Below are positions 55,132 to 64,000 of a stretch of DNA of 64,000 bases, piece after piece. The stretch's first letter is position 1, and each line of letters starts with the position of its first letter. The notes beneath the pieces are model-generated. The model made no database searches, was not told the DNA's origin, and was given only the letters and a program-made list of their open reading frames with translations. The position numbers were made by a program, and so were the translations under genes. The stretch comes from Photobacterium gaetbulicola Gung47 (GTDB taxonomy: Bacteria; Pseudomonadota; Gammaproteobacteria; Enterobacterales; Vibrionaceae), in the NCBI GenBank assembly GCA_000940995.1, contig CP005974.1, forward strand, positions 2,914,001 through 2,978,000. Direction: 5' to 3'.

Positions 55132-55146
55132 AAATCATAAGCTTAA
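55132..55146 (+). repeat. 15-bp direct repeat, right copy, flanking the V-ATPase operon
   Basis: AAATCATAAGCTTAA, identical to 47281-47295, immediately after the subunit A stop codon. Confidence 0.6.
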
Positions 55147-55151
55147 ATTTA

Positions 55152-55187
55152 GCAACCAGCATACCGGTGATCAGGTGGTGCTGGTTT
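55152..55187 (+). terminator. Possible terminator of the V-ATPase operon
   Basis: An 8-bp stem AACCAGCA/TGCTGGTT with an inner ACC/GGT pairing; only a few T follow. The rest of the spacer to 55689 (about 500 bp) has no gene I can support, apart from the CRP-like site noted separately. Confidence 0.35.
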
Positions 55188-55559
55188 GCTATGTCCAGAA
55201 AACTTTATCAGAAAAACACATTCGGGATAAATATATATGCCAATACAACCCAACGGAATATCCCACCTGATTTCTGGTTATACATTGGGATTAATCACCG
55301 ATATTTTGTCTTTATTAGAGCGAATTTAACCTTCTCGTCACACCTAATCCTTTGTAGGCATTCAGCCCCATGAAATCCTGCAAAAATGAATGTTAACAGT
55401 GGCTTTTCACAACACTCAAAAACAGGTGTAAACTCGGCGAAACCTTAGCATATTTTCGCTCAAATCGATTTATCAGCACAAAAAACGGTCAAAAACCGGC
55501 GAGTACGTTAAAATTCAGTTAATAAATATGTTTTCGGGATATCGTACTGCCTGAAAAAG

Positions 55560-55575
55560 TGTGATCTGAAACATA
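55560..55575 (+). promoter_or_regulatory. CRP-like site upstream of the DAACS symporter
   Basis: TGTGATCTGAAACATA, preceded by AAG, has a perfect left half-site and a partial right half, about 115 bp upstream of the start codon. Confidence 0.4.
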
Positions 55576-55689
55576 TCTTTGATTATTGCCCAGCATTTTA
55601 CTTCGCCTTAACACGTAAAGTGCTGTTAACCTGCTCCGCGCTCTGGTGAAAGATTTTCAGAGTGAATAATTATAAGGAGTGTTTTATTC

Positions 55690-56997
55690 ATGCAAGCACA
55701 AAAGAAAAAAATGTCCCTGACCGGCCGCGTAATTCTGGGTATGGTTCTGGGCATCTTGACAGGATTCATTATTCGTTCACTTTTTTCTGAATCATCTTTT
55801 GTCCACGAATATATTGTGAATGGCCTGTTCGAGGTCGGTGGTGCAATCTTCATTGCCAGTTTGAAGATGCTAGTGGTGCCATTGGTATTTGTCTCGTTGG
55901 TATGCGGTACCAGTACCCTGAAAGACATCAGCACGCTGGGTCGCTTGGGCGGCAAAACACTGGCGTTCTACCTGACCACTACCGCGATTGCTATTTCACT
56001 AGCCCTCGTTATGGGTAACCTGTTCAAGCCAGGCGCAGGCGCAGACCTTTCTGCTGCAACCACATTTGCCTCTAGAGAAGCGCCGTCACTGGGTCAGGTC
56101 ATTATCGACATGTTCCCGACCAACCCAATTAGCTCAATGGCTAACGGTAACACGCTGCAAATCATCGTGTTCGCTATCCTGTTCGGCATTGCGATCAGTG
56201 CTGCGGGTAAGCCGGGTGAGCGCATTGCCGGTATCTTTGCAGACCTCAACGAAGTGATCATGAAGCTGGTTGCCTTGCTGATGAACATTGCCCCATTCGG
56301 TGTGTTCTTCCTGATGGCAAAACTGTTCACCGGCCTAGGCCTTGATGCGATTTTCAACCTATTCGGTTACTTCCTGGTACTGACGTGTACCCTGCTGCTG
56401 CACGGTATCGTGGTATACGGCTCACTATTCAAGATCTTTACCGGTTTGAGCCCGAAACTGTTCCTGAAGAAGATGGAAGATGCGATCATGTTCGCTTTCT
56501 CCACCGCTTCTTCAAACGCGACCATTCCAGTGACTATGGAAACAGCGACCAAGCGCCTTGGGGTTAAGAACCGTATCGCCTCATTCACGGTACCGCTAGG
56601 CGCAACCATCAACATGGATGGTACGGCGATCATGCAAGGTGTGGCGACCGCCTTCATTGCCCAGGCATTTAATATCGACCTGACCATGGGTGACTACTTA
56701 ATGGTTATTGCCACAGCAACGCTGGCTTCGATCGGTACTGCGGGTGTACCGGGTGTCGGTCTTATCATGCTGGCAATGGTATTGAACCAAGTTGGCCTAC
56801 CGGTTGAAGGTATCGCAATTATCATGGGTGTTGACCGTCTACTGGATATGATCCGTACCGCTGTTAACATCACAGGTGACAGCTGTGTAACCTGTATCGT
56901 TGCTAAATCAGAAGGCGAGATGGATATCAACCGCTTCAACGACCCGCATGCGGGCGAAAAAGAAGAAGAGGTTCACTTACACCCAATTCGCGATTAA
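55690..56997 (+). CDS. Dicarboxylate/amino acid:cation symporter (DAACS family)
   Basis: A 435-residue inner-membrane symporter of the GltP/DctA fold, with about eight helices and two re-entrant loops. The Ser-rich HP1 loop FSTASSNATIPVTMETA and the NMDGTA motif, both required for ion and substrate binding, are intact; NITGDSCVTCIVAKSEGE closes the transport core. Substrates of the family are glutamate, aspartate or C4-dicarboxylates, coupled to H+ or Na+. The acidic/His-rich tail is not conserved. It has AAGGAG upstream and its own terminator. Confidence 0.92.
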   Translation: MQAQKKKMSLTGRVILGMVLGILTGFIIRSLFSESSFVHEYIVNGLFEVGGAIFIASLKMLVVPLVFVSLVCGTSTLKDISTLGRLGGKTLAFYLTTTAIAISLALVMGNLFKPGAGADLSAATTFASREAPSLGQVIIDMFPTNPISSMANGNTLQIIVFAILFGIAISAAGKPGERIAGIFADLNEVIMKLVALLMNIAPFGVFFLMAKLFTGLGLDAIFNLFGYFLVLTCTLLLHGIVVYGSLFKIFTGLSPKLFLKKMEDAIMFAFSTASSNATIPVTMETATKRLGVKNRIASFTVPLGATINMDGTAIMQGVATAFIAQAFNIDLTMGDYLMVIATATLASIGTAGVPGVGLIMLAMVLNQVGLPVEGIAIIMGVDRLLDMIRTAVNITGDSCVTCIVAKSEGEMDINRFNDPHAGEKEEEVHLHPIRD

Positions 56998-57013
56998 GCA
57001 CACCTTCCCTATC

Positions 57014-57039
57014 AAAAGCTCCCATCCGGGAGCTTTTTT
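57014..57039 (+). terminator. Intrinsic terminator of the DAACS gene
   Basis: Stem AAAAGCTCCC/GGGAGCTTTT with loop ATCC and six T, 17 bp past the stop. Confidence 0.92.
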
Positions 57040-57214
57040 GCACCACGATGTTCCATGCCTGCACTACTATCGACCGCCAGCTCGAGAGCTCCAAACTCTT
57101 AGCAATTAAGCAATTGAAATATATACATTAAATATTTATTCCACTTGAACCAGAATGGAATAATGCTTGCTACATAGCTAAACATAACCCGGCATCTATG
57201 TTTAGGGAGGCAGC

Positions 57215-58066
57215 ATGCTTTATTTTTTTCTTACCCTCTGTCTTATTGGCATTTTTCTAAGTGCCTTCATGGTCCGTACCCACCAACAGCGTGACCTGCT
57301 ACAAAGCCGTTTCAATCAAATTATCGGCCTTCGTCAGCTGATCCACCTGTTACGTTTTCACCGGCGCCGGTCGCATTTAGCTTTGAAGCACACTCCGCCT
57401 TCAGCGGAGAGCCTCAGCGAAGCGATCGCAATCAAGACCCTACTCCACAGCCTGATCAGCCAAGCGGAAAACACCAACAAACCGATGTACCGGATCCTCA
57501 GCAAACAGCTGAGCACCATGCTCGATGAATGGCCCAAGTATTCTACTCAGCGCAACCAGTCCACCCACGGCAAAGCTATCCGCCATGTGCTCTACCTAAT
57601 TGATGATACCCTAACCCAATGTCTTATCACTTGCGAAAAAGACGAACTATTCAAACATTACCAAGGTACATGGCCAGTGATGCTCAATGCTATCGACAGC
57701 CTGAGTCGCTTACGTTATGCCATTGAAAACTATGAGATGGGCACCGATGTGATGGCAAGAGAGCTTGGACTCCACGCCCAAATCCTCAAACGTAGAATGG
57801 CGCAGCTTCATTTGCCCGGTGATCCCGCAGTACCACCACTGATCATCGAGAAGTTGTTCAGCCACTACGACAGCATCGATGTGAATGGTCATGACAAGGA
57901 GTTGGTCAAGCACCAACTCTACCAGTTCTCGTTAGAGGCGTCGGATACCCTATTTCACCTGTTTGATCTAGTACTTGGCCATATCGGTGCACAGTTGTCG
58001 ATTAAATTGCCGGAGCTGGCAACGAGGGAGGATAAGAAAGTGGTGCAAATCATTGCCCGGCACTAA
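57215..58066 (+). CDS. Unknown membrane-anchored protein with a helix-turn-helix-like segment
   Basis: 283 residues, not recognised. One N-terminal transmembrane helix (about 2-20) is followed by a helical, charged cytoplasmic or periplasmic domain. The segment LRQLIHLLRFHRRRSHLAL (about 39-57) superficially resembles the start of nitrate-sensing NIT domains, and residues 178-197 (DVMARELGLHAQILKRRMAQ) resemble a helix-turn-helix. Neither is strong enough for assignment. GGGAGG precedes the ATG. The stop codon sits in the loop of a strong hairpin at 58052-58077. It is convergent with the YjiH-family gene. Confidence 0.6.
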   Translation: MLYFFLTLCLIGIFLSAFMVRTHQQRDLLQSRFNQIIGLRQLIHLLRFHRRRSHLALKHTPPSAESLSEAIAIKTLLHSLISQAENTNKPMYRILSKQLSTMLDEWPKYSTQRNQSTHGKAIRHVLYLIDDTLTQCLITCEKDELFKHYQGTWPVMLNAIDSLSRLRYAIENYEMGTDVMARELGLHAQILKRRMAQLHLPGDPAVPPLIIEKLFSHYDSIDVNGHDKELVKHQLYQFSLEASDTLFHLFDLVLGHIGAQLSIKLPELATREDKKVVQIIARH

Positions 58067-58077
58067 GACCGGGCAAT
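58052..58077. terminator. Hairpin spanning the stop codon of the unknown gene
   Basis: A 9-bp perfect stem ATTGCCCGG/CCGGGCAAT, with the TAA stop in the 8-base loop. No T run follows; it lies in the short gap between convergent genes. Confidence 0.4.
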
Positions 58078-58101
58078 AGAAGAATGGAAGCAGAACTGAG
58101 A

Positions 58102-59475
58102 TCAGAAGATTAAGTGGGCAATCGCGACGATGATCGGCAAGGTCACCAGCGTACGCAGAACAAAGATAGCCACCAGCTCAAGGAAGTTAATTGGCACCTT
58201 GCTGCTTAGGATCACCGAGCCGGTTTCCGACATGAAAATCAGCTGGGTGACAGACAATGCCGCAACAACAAACTTGGTCAGCTCGGCATTGATACTCGAA
58301 GCGGCAATGATTGACGGCACATACATGTCCGTGAAACCCACCAGCATTGTCTGCGCGGCGGCCTGTGCCTCTGCGACGTTCAGGAGCTCAAGCAGCGGCA
58401 CAAACGGTGCACCCAGCAGCGAGAACAACGGCGTCGTTTCCGCCACAACCAGACCAAGCGTACCGATTGCCATGACGACTGGCAGCACGCCAATCACCAT
58501 ATCCAGTGCGTTGTGGATACCTTCCTTGGCTACCGAGCCAAGGCTTTTCACTTTATTGGCACGCTGTAGGGCCAAGTCCATGCCAAAGCTCATCGCTGAC
58601 TGGCCTTGCGGAACCAGTTCATCATCACGGTTTGGCGCCGTGCCATCGATATACAGATCTTTCTTGTATGACAGAGGCGGTAAGAACTGGATTACCATGG
58701 CTGCAACCACGCCCGACAAACAAATGGCTGCATAGAAAGGAACAAAGTAGTTTTGCAGGCCAACCTGGGTCAGTACCACCAGCGAGAAAGAGATACCTAC
58801 CGGTGAGAACATAGTTGCTACCACAGCCGCTTCACGGGCTGTGTACTTCTTCTGCTCATACTGCTTGCTGGTCAGAATGACCCCAACCGTACCATCACCT
58901 AACCAAGATGAAATACAGTCAATGGCAGCACGTCCCGGTAGCCTGAACACCGGACGCATGAACTTGCTTAGCAAGGTGCCCAGCAGTTCAAGCAAGCCGA
59001 AGTTAAGCAGCAAAGGCAGAAGCAAACCAGCAAAGATGAAAGTCACAAACAGTGACGGCAGCAGATCATGCAGCACCAGGCCACCGGTATTTTCATTCCA
59101 GAGCATTTCTGGACCTAGCTGATGAAGCGCCGCTAGAGTAAATACCGCCCCTAGGCTACGAATAACTAACCAGGTTGGGCTCAATACAAAAAGGCGAGTC
59201 AGCAAAGAAGACTGGGTTACAAAACTAGGCTTTGCCACACTTGCCAGTACTGAAATCACAGCAGACAAACAGATCACCGCCGTCACCAACGGCAAGATAG
59301 CGTCACCCAACACGGTCTTGAAGCCTTTAGCCATCAAGGCTAGCGGGAAGGTAAAGTCACCGTTGACGGTCAATGGTGCCAAGAAAAAGAACAAGCCAAG
59401 TAATGATGGGATGGCGAACATCAGCACATTCCGGCTGGTCTTGTGATGGTTTTGCGCTAAAAGGGTATCTGTCAT
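58102..59475 (-). CDS. YjiH-family membrane protein (nucleoside-recognition/gate domain)
   Basis: A 457-residue polytopic inner-membrane protein with about ten helices. It resembles the YjiH family with its gate-domain-like blocks: CISSWLGDGTVGVILTSKQY, TMFSPVGISFSLVVLTQVGL and GFTDMYVPSIIAASSI. The substrate is unknown. Its closest functional context in other bacteria is transport of small metabolites or peptides, which cannot be confirmed here. AGGAAG precedes the ATG. It lies between the unknown gene and serS, in the same direction as serS. Confidence 0.8.
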   Translation of the reverse strand: MTDTLLAQNHHKTSRNVLMFAIPSLLGLFFFLAPLTVNGDFTFPLALMAKGFKTVLGDAILPLVTAVICLSAVISVLASVAKPSFVTQSSLLTRLFVLSPTWLVIRSLGAVFTLAALHQLGPEMLWNENTGGLVLHDLLPSLFVTFIFAGLLLPLLLNFGLLELLGTLLSKFMRPVFRLPGRAAIDCISSWLGDGTVGVILTSKQYEQKKYTAREAAVVATMFSPVGISFSLVVLTQVGLQNYFVPFYAAICLSGVVAAMVIQFLPPLSYKKDLYIDGTAPNRDDELVPQGQSAMSFGMDLALQRANKVKSLGSVAKEGIHNALDMVIGVLPVVMAIGTLGLVVAETTPLFSLLGAPFVPLLELLNVAEAQAAAQTMLVGFTDMYVPSIIAASSINAELTKFVVAALSVTQLIFMSETGSVILSSKVPINFLELVAIFVLRTLVTLPIIVAIAHLIF

Positions 59476-59653
59476 TCTACTGCTTCCTGAATGATTACAC
59501 TTTCAATAAAAGTGAATAAATTCTCAATAGTGCGATTATATCGAATACAATTAAGGACACAATAGCAAAACGACAAAATAATCACTTTTATCGCATAAAA
59601 AACCAAACAGTAGTCTCCCTACCAGATGGTTGTTTCTTTTCCCTGTTATCCAG

Positions 59654-59684
59654 CCAAAAAAAACCCAGCCAATTGGCTGGGTTT
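59654..59684 (-). terminator. Intrinsic terminator of serS
   Basis: Stem AAACCCAGCC/GGCTGGGTTT with a short AATT loop and eight T on the minus strand, about 35 bp after the serS stop. Confidence 0.92.
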
Positions 59685-59717
59685 GGGGGTGTTCTGTTCG
59701 AACTTACGCGTAACGGA

Positions 59718-61064
<1,347 letters not shown>

Positions 61065-61152
61065 TTAGCCAAAACGGTGGCTAAATAATTTATAATTCAG
61101 AAGGCGTTAGGCAACCTAACGCTGATCCCTCAACAATACCCAAAAAGCCCTA

Positions 61153-62493
61153 TTATTGATAGCGCTTTGACGCGCTTTTTGCATCTAAAGAAGCAAGATA
61201 ATCTAACTTTTCAGAAATTTTGGTCTCTAAGCCCCGATTTGTCGGCTGATAATAGCGAGTGCCCGCTAACTCAGGCGGGAAATAGCTCTCGCCGGCGGCA
61301 TAGGCACCCGGCTCGTCATGGGCATAACGGTATTCCTGGCCGTAGCCCATTTCCTTCATCAACTTGGTCGGCGCATTGCGCAAATGATGCGGCACTTCAT
61401 AATCAGGATAGTTAGCGGCATCTAACTTGGCCTGCTTAAATGCGGTATACACGGCATTGCTTTTCGGCGCGCAGGCCAAATACACGATTGCCTGGGCGAT
61501 AGCCCGCTCGCCTTCGTAGGCGCCTACCCGGGTAAAGCAGTCCCAAGCCGACACGGCAACCTGCATCGCGCGCGGATCGGCATTGCCAATATCTTCCGAA
61601 GCGATGGCCAGCAAACGGCGGGCAACATAGAGCGGATCACAACCGGCCTGCAGCATGCGGGCATACCAGTACAGGCCGCCATCCGGGCTCGAGCCGCGAA
61701 TCGACTTGTGTACGGCCGAAATCATGTCGTACCACAAATCCCCCTTGTTATCGAAGCGGGCAATTTTCTCCCCGGCTACTTCGGCCAACAGGGCCAGGGT
61801 GATCTGCTTGTTGCCTTGCTGATCCTCGTCTGCCATATCGATCAGCTGTTCGAGGTAGTTCAGCGACATGCGGGCATCGCCGCCGACCAACTCGGCAAGG
61901 CGCTCTTTGACCTCATCGACAAACACCAGGTTGGTTTCCGTGACGCCGCGCTCTTTGTCGCCAAGAGCCTGTTCAATCACCTCGAGGATCTCATCGGTAT
62001 CGAGGGATTTGAGCTTGTACACCCGGGCGCGTGACAACAATGCGTTATTGAGCTCGAAAGAAGGGTTTTCTGTCGTTGCGCCGATAAAGGTCACGGTACC
62101 GTCTTCGATATGGGGCAAGAAGGCATCCTGCTGGCTCTTGTTAAAGCGGTGGACCTCATCGACGAACAGGATAGTCCGGCGGCCGGCCATCTTATTATCG
62201 CGCGCCTTGTCGATAGCAGCACGGATATCTTTCACCCCGGAGGTGACTGCTGACACGCGTTCGACTTCGGCATTGGCATAATGGGCCGCCACCTCTGCCA
62301 AGGTGGTTTTTCCGGTACCGGGAGGCCCCCACAGGATCATCGAATGCAGGTGTCCGGCTTCCAGCGCACGCCTCAGCGGTTTGCCTTCTGCCAGGATATG
62401 TTTCTGGCCGATGTACTCCTGTACGGTACGTGGACGCATTCTGGCTGCCAGCGGACGGAAATCCGATGAAAAGTCCAGGCTGAAATTACTCAA
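61153..62493 (-). CDS. rarA: Replication-associated recombination ATPase RarA
   Basis: A 446-residue AAA+ ATPase of the clamp-loader clade that acts at stalled replication forks. Walker [13 protein letters not shown] and Walker [16 protein letters not shown] are intact, with sensor-1 in [12 protein letters not shown]. The C-terminal tetramerisation domain has [17 protein letters not shown] and [13 protein letters not shown], as in E. coli (447). The TTG at 62493 (MSNFSLDF) has GAGGAG at the right spacing; the GTG at 62499 is only two bases from that site. It lies between lolA and serS. Confidence 0.94.
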   Translation of the reverse strand: MSNFSLDFSSDFRPLAARMRPRTVQEYIGQKHILAEGKPLRRALEAGHLHSMILWGPPGTGKTTLAEVAAHYANAEVERVSAVTSGVKDIRAAIDKARDNKMAGRRTILFVDEVHRFNKSQQDAFLPHIEDGTVTFIGATTENPSFELNNALLSRARVYKLKSLDTDEILEVIEQALGDKERGVTETNLVFVDEVKERLAELVGGDARMSLNYLEQLIDMADEDQQGNKQITLALLAEVAGEKIARFDNKGDLWYDMISAVHKSIRGSSPDGGLYWYARMLQAGCDPLYVARRLLAIASEDIGNADPRAMQVAVSAWDCFTRVGAYEGERAIAQAIVYLACAPKSNAVYTAFKQAKLDAANYPDYEVPHHLRNAPTKLMKEMGYGQEYRYAHDEPGAYAAGESYFPPELAGTRYYQPTNRGLETKISEKLDYLASLDAKSASKRYQ

Positions 62494-62548
62494 AATCACC
62501 GCTCCTCTGGACCAACTCGAACCGTCGGCGATTTGAGTTGGTCGTAAA

Positions 62549-62580
62549 ACAAAATTAGGTGGTACTGCTGTACCACCTAA
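62549..62580 (-). terminator. Intrinsic terminator of lolA
   Basis: An 11-bp stem TTAGGTGGTAC/GTACCACCTAA with an AGCA loop, then TTTTG on the minus strand. It separates lolA from rarA. Confidence 0.8.
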
Positions 62581-62632
62581 GTCAATCTTGGTTCACTATC
62601 GCTTGCAATTAGCCTGAAGGCCAGGCTGTCGC

Positions 62633-63250
62633 CTAATTGCGCTGATCATCCAACTCCACGCCCTCTGGTGGCGTAAAGGTGAACAGGCTGGCTGCAGGCG
62701 TGTGCTTCTTAAATTTAGACAGTCTGAAGTTGCTTCGCTGACCATCTTGCTCTACCACCGAGAAACTGCGCACTTCACCGGACTTGGCAACCGTCACGAC
62801 AAACTGTCCCATCGAAGACGCACCACTTTTCGGTGTCAGGGTGAAGGTGTCGGCGGTTTGCGACACATTGTAGTTGGCCCAGTCAGCCGCGCTGTTACGG
62901 GTCAGCAACACAAACGGTGTCTGATCGGTGGCATCATTAAGCCACATCGCTGTGACCTGCTCGATAAACGGACTGTAATACCACAACGTCTTACCATCTG
63001 AGATCAGAATATTCTCATCCGGCGTTTCGGTATTCCAACGAAACAGGTTCGGCCGCTTGATCGATACATCACCGCTACCTTCCACCAGCAGGCTGCCCTC
63101 GGGGCTCACGACGGTTTGAGTAAAGTCGGCACTGAACGCATTCACTTTACCTAAGCGGGTGCTCAGTTCCTGCTGCGGATTTGCCAATGCCTGGCCTGCC
63201 AGCAACAGCGGGCTGGCTACCAACATACTCAAAAGCACTTTTTTAATCAT
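62633..63250 (-). CDS. lolA: Outer-membrane lipoprotein carrier LolA
   Basis: The 205-residue periplasmic chaperone that shuttles lipoproteins from LolCDE to LolB. The Sec signal peptide (MIKKVLLSMLVASPLLLAGQ then ALA) is cleaved before NPQQELSTRL. The mature domain is the LolA half-barrel with FSADFTQTVVSPEG, RPNLFRWNTETPDENILIS and FTFTPPEGVELDDQ. Length is close to E. coli LolA (203). It is the downstream neighbour of ftsK as in enterics, with about 75 bp between them. Confidence 0.95.
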   Translation of the reverse strand: MIKKVLLSMLVASPLLLAGQALANPQQELSTRLGKVNAFSADFTQTVVSPEGSLLVEGSGDVSIKRPNLFRWNTETPDENILISDGKTLWYYSPFIEQVTAMWLNDATDQTPFVLLTRNSAADWANYNVSQTADTFTLTPKSGASSMGQFVVTVAKSGEVRSFSVVEQDGQRSNFRLSKFKKHTPAASLFTFTPPEGVELDDQRN

Positions 63251-63325
63251 TCTGTTAAACCTTTTCTAATGCCTGCCCTTTGATCGTAGCAGGCATGGTA
63301 ATTACTGTTGTTTTGTTCTATTAAG

Positions 63326-64000
63326 TTAATCGCGAGGTGGCGGCGGCGGGGCCAACACTTCACGGTTACCATTGTGGCCCGGCGCACTGACAATGCCGTG
63401 CGCCTCAAGCTGTTCGACAATACGGGCCGCTCGGTTATAGCCGATCTTGAAGCGACGCTGGACACCTGACACTGAGCCGCGTCGCGATTCGGCAACAAAG
63501 GCCGCCACTTCATCAAACAGCTGATCCAAATCGTCATCGCCGCCGGTCGGGGTTTCTCCCGGCAACAGGCCTTCAGCTCCTTGGTCAGCCTCAAGAATAC
63601 CCTCGATGTACTGAGGTTTACCGCGGGCTTTCCAGTCGTTGACCACGTTGTGAACATCTTCATCCGAGGCAAACGCACCGTGAACACGAACAGGGTGGTT
63701 ACTGCCAGCAGGCAAGTAGAGCATGTCACCCATACCGAGCAAGGATTCTGCACCACCTTGGTCCAGAATGGTGCGCGAGTCCGTTTTGGTCGATACCGTA
63801 AAGGCCATCCGGCTCGGGATATTGGCCTTGATAAGACCGGTGATGACATCTACCGATGGACGCTGGGTTGCCAACACTAGGTGGATCCCCGCGGCACGTG
63901 CTTTCTGCGCCAATCGAGCAATCAGCTCTTCAACTTTCTTACCGACAACCATCATCAGATCGGCAAATTCATCGACGATGACCACGATACTCGGCATTTT
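63326..64000 (-). CDS. ftsK: DNA translocase FtsK, C-terminal part (runs off the window)
   Basis: Only the last 224 codons lie in the window and the frame is open to the edge. The visible part includes the Walker B region ([20 protein letters not shown]), the motor-domain segments [20 protein letters not shown] and [11 protein letters not shown], and the C-terminal gamma winged-helix domain (about the last 75 residues) with [20 protein letters not shown] and [12 protein letters not shown], which reads KOPS sequences. FtsK coordinates chromosome dimer resolution at the division septum. The missing N-terminal membrane domain and linker lie beyond the window. Confidence 0.95.
   Translation of the reverse strand, partial: KMPSIVVIVDEFADLMMVVGKKVEELIARLAQKARAAGIHLVLATQRPSVDVITGLIKANIPSRMAFTVSTKTDSRTILDQGGAESLLGMGDMLYLPAGSNHPVRVHGAFASDEDVHNVVNDWKARGKPQYIEGILEADQGAEGLLPGETPTGGDDDLDQLFDEVAAFVAESRRGSVSGVQRRFKIGYNRAARIVEQLEAHGIVSAPGHNGNREVLAPPPPPRD

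Noticed and set aside
47281..55146. The 15-bp repeat as a transposon target duplication
   Set aside because: It is longer than common target-site duplications, and there is no transposase, integrase or terminal inverted repeat inside or beside the operon.

Overview
The window reads as a stretch of chromosome from a marine gammaproteobacterium, most likely Vibrionaceae (Photobacterium/Grimontia/Vibrio type). Two long blocks have the classic gammaproteobacterial order: yceD-rpmF-plsX-fabH-fabD-fabG-acpP-fabF-pabC-mltG-tmk-holB-ycfH followed by ptsG, and ftsK-lolA-rarA-serS. RNase E, RluC, Udk, MetG, ApbC and LdhA are close to their enteric counterparts, and a TfoX-type competence regulator is present. 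The genus is inferred; no rRNA or tRNA gene was seen.

Layout. 1-8 kb: DUF945 protein, a hybrid sensor kinase with a partner response regulator, ldhA behind a structured leader, a small exported barrel-like protein, a LysR regulator and tfoX. 8-11 kb: a LON-domain protein, an HDOD protein and the LysO lysine exporter. 11.1-11.9 kb: a small membrane protein preceded by 27 perfect copies of an 8-bp repeat. 11.9-26.3 kb, mostly on the minus strand: ptsG, then the TatD-type nuclease, holB, tmk, mltG, pabC and the fatty-acid synthesis cluster to yceD, with yceF (plus) and rluC. 26.7-30 kb: rne, divergent from rluC. 30.3-47 kb: a mixed region of a SulP transporter, LMW phosphatase, lipoprotein, cobS-btuR, psiE, a Dcu-type C4-dicarboxylate carrier with a perfect FNR box, a YdjM-like protein, a CBS protein, asmA, udk, apbC, metG and an AI-2E-family permease.

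47.6-55.1 kb holds the most unusual locus: a complete seven-gene V/A-type ATPase operon in the order B-D-I-K-E-DUF2764-A. It is of the reduced chlamydial/spirochaetal type, without F, G or C genes but with DUF2764. The usual order E-DUF2764-A-B-D-I-K is circularly rotated. The rotor proteolipid keeps residues typical of Na+-binding rings. A 15-bp perfect direct repeat lies on either side of the operon, and an intercistronic hairpin precedes DUF2764-A. The rest is a DAACS symporter, an unknown membrane-anchored protein, a YjiH-family protein, and serS, rarA, lolA and the 3' end of ftsK, which runs off the window.

The best candidates for something undescribed are the rotated, repeat-flanked V-ATPase operon, the ldhA leader RNA whose closing helix buries the ribosome-binding site, and the octanucleotide array that encodes the same octapeptide in all three frames of one strand. 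Many genes are separated by clear intrinsic terminators, listed individually. No insertion sequence, prophage or CRISPR array was seen.
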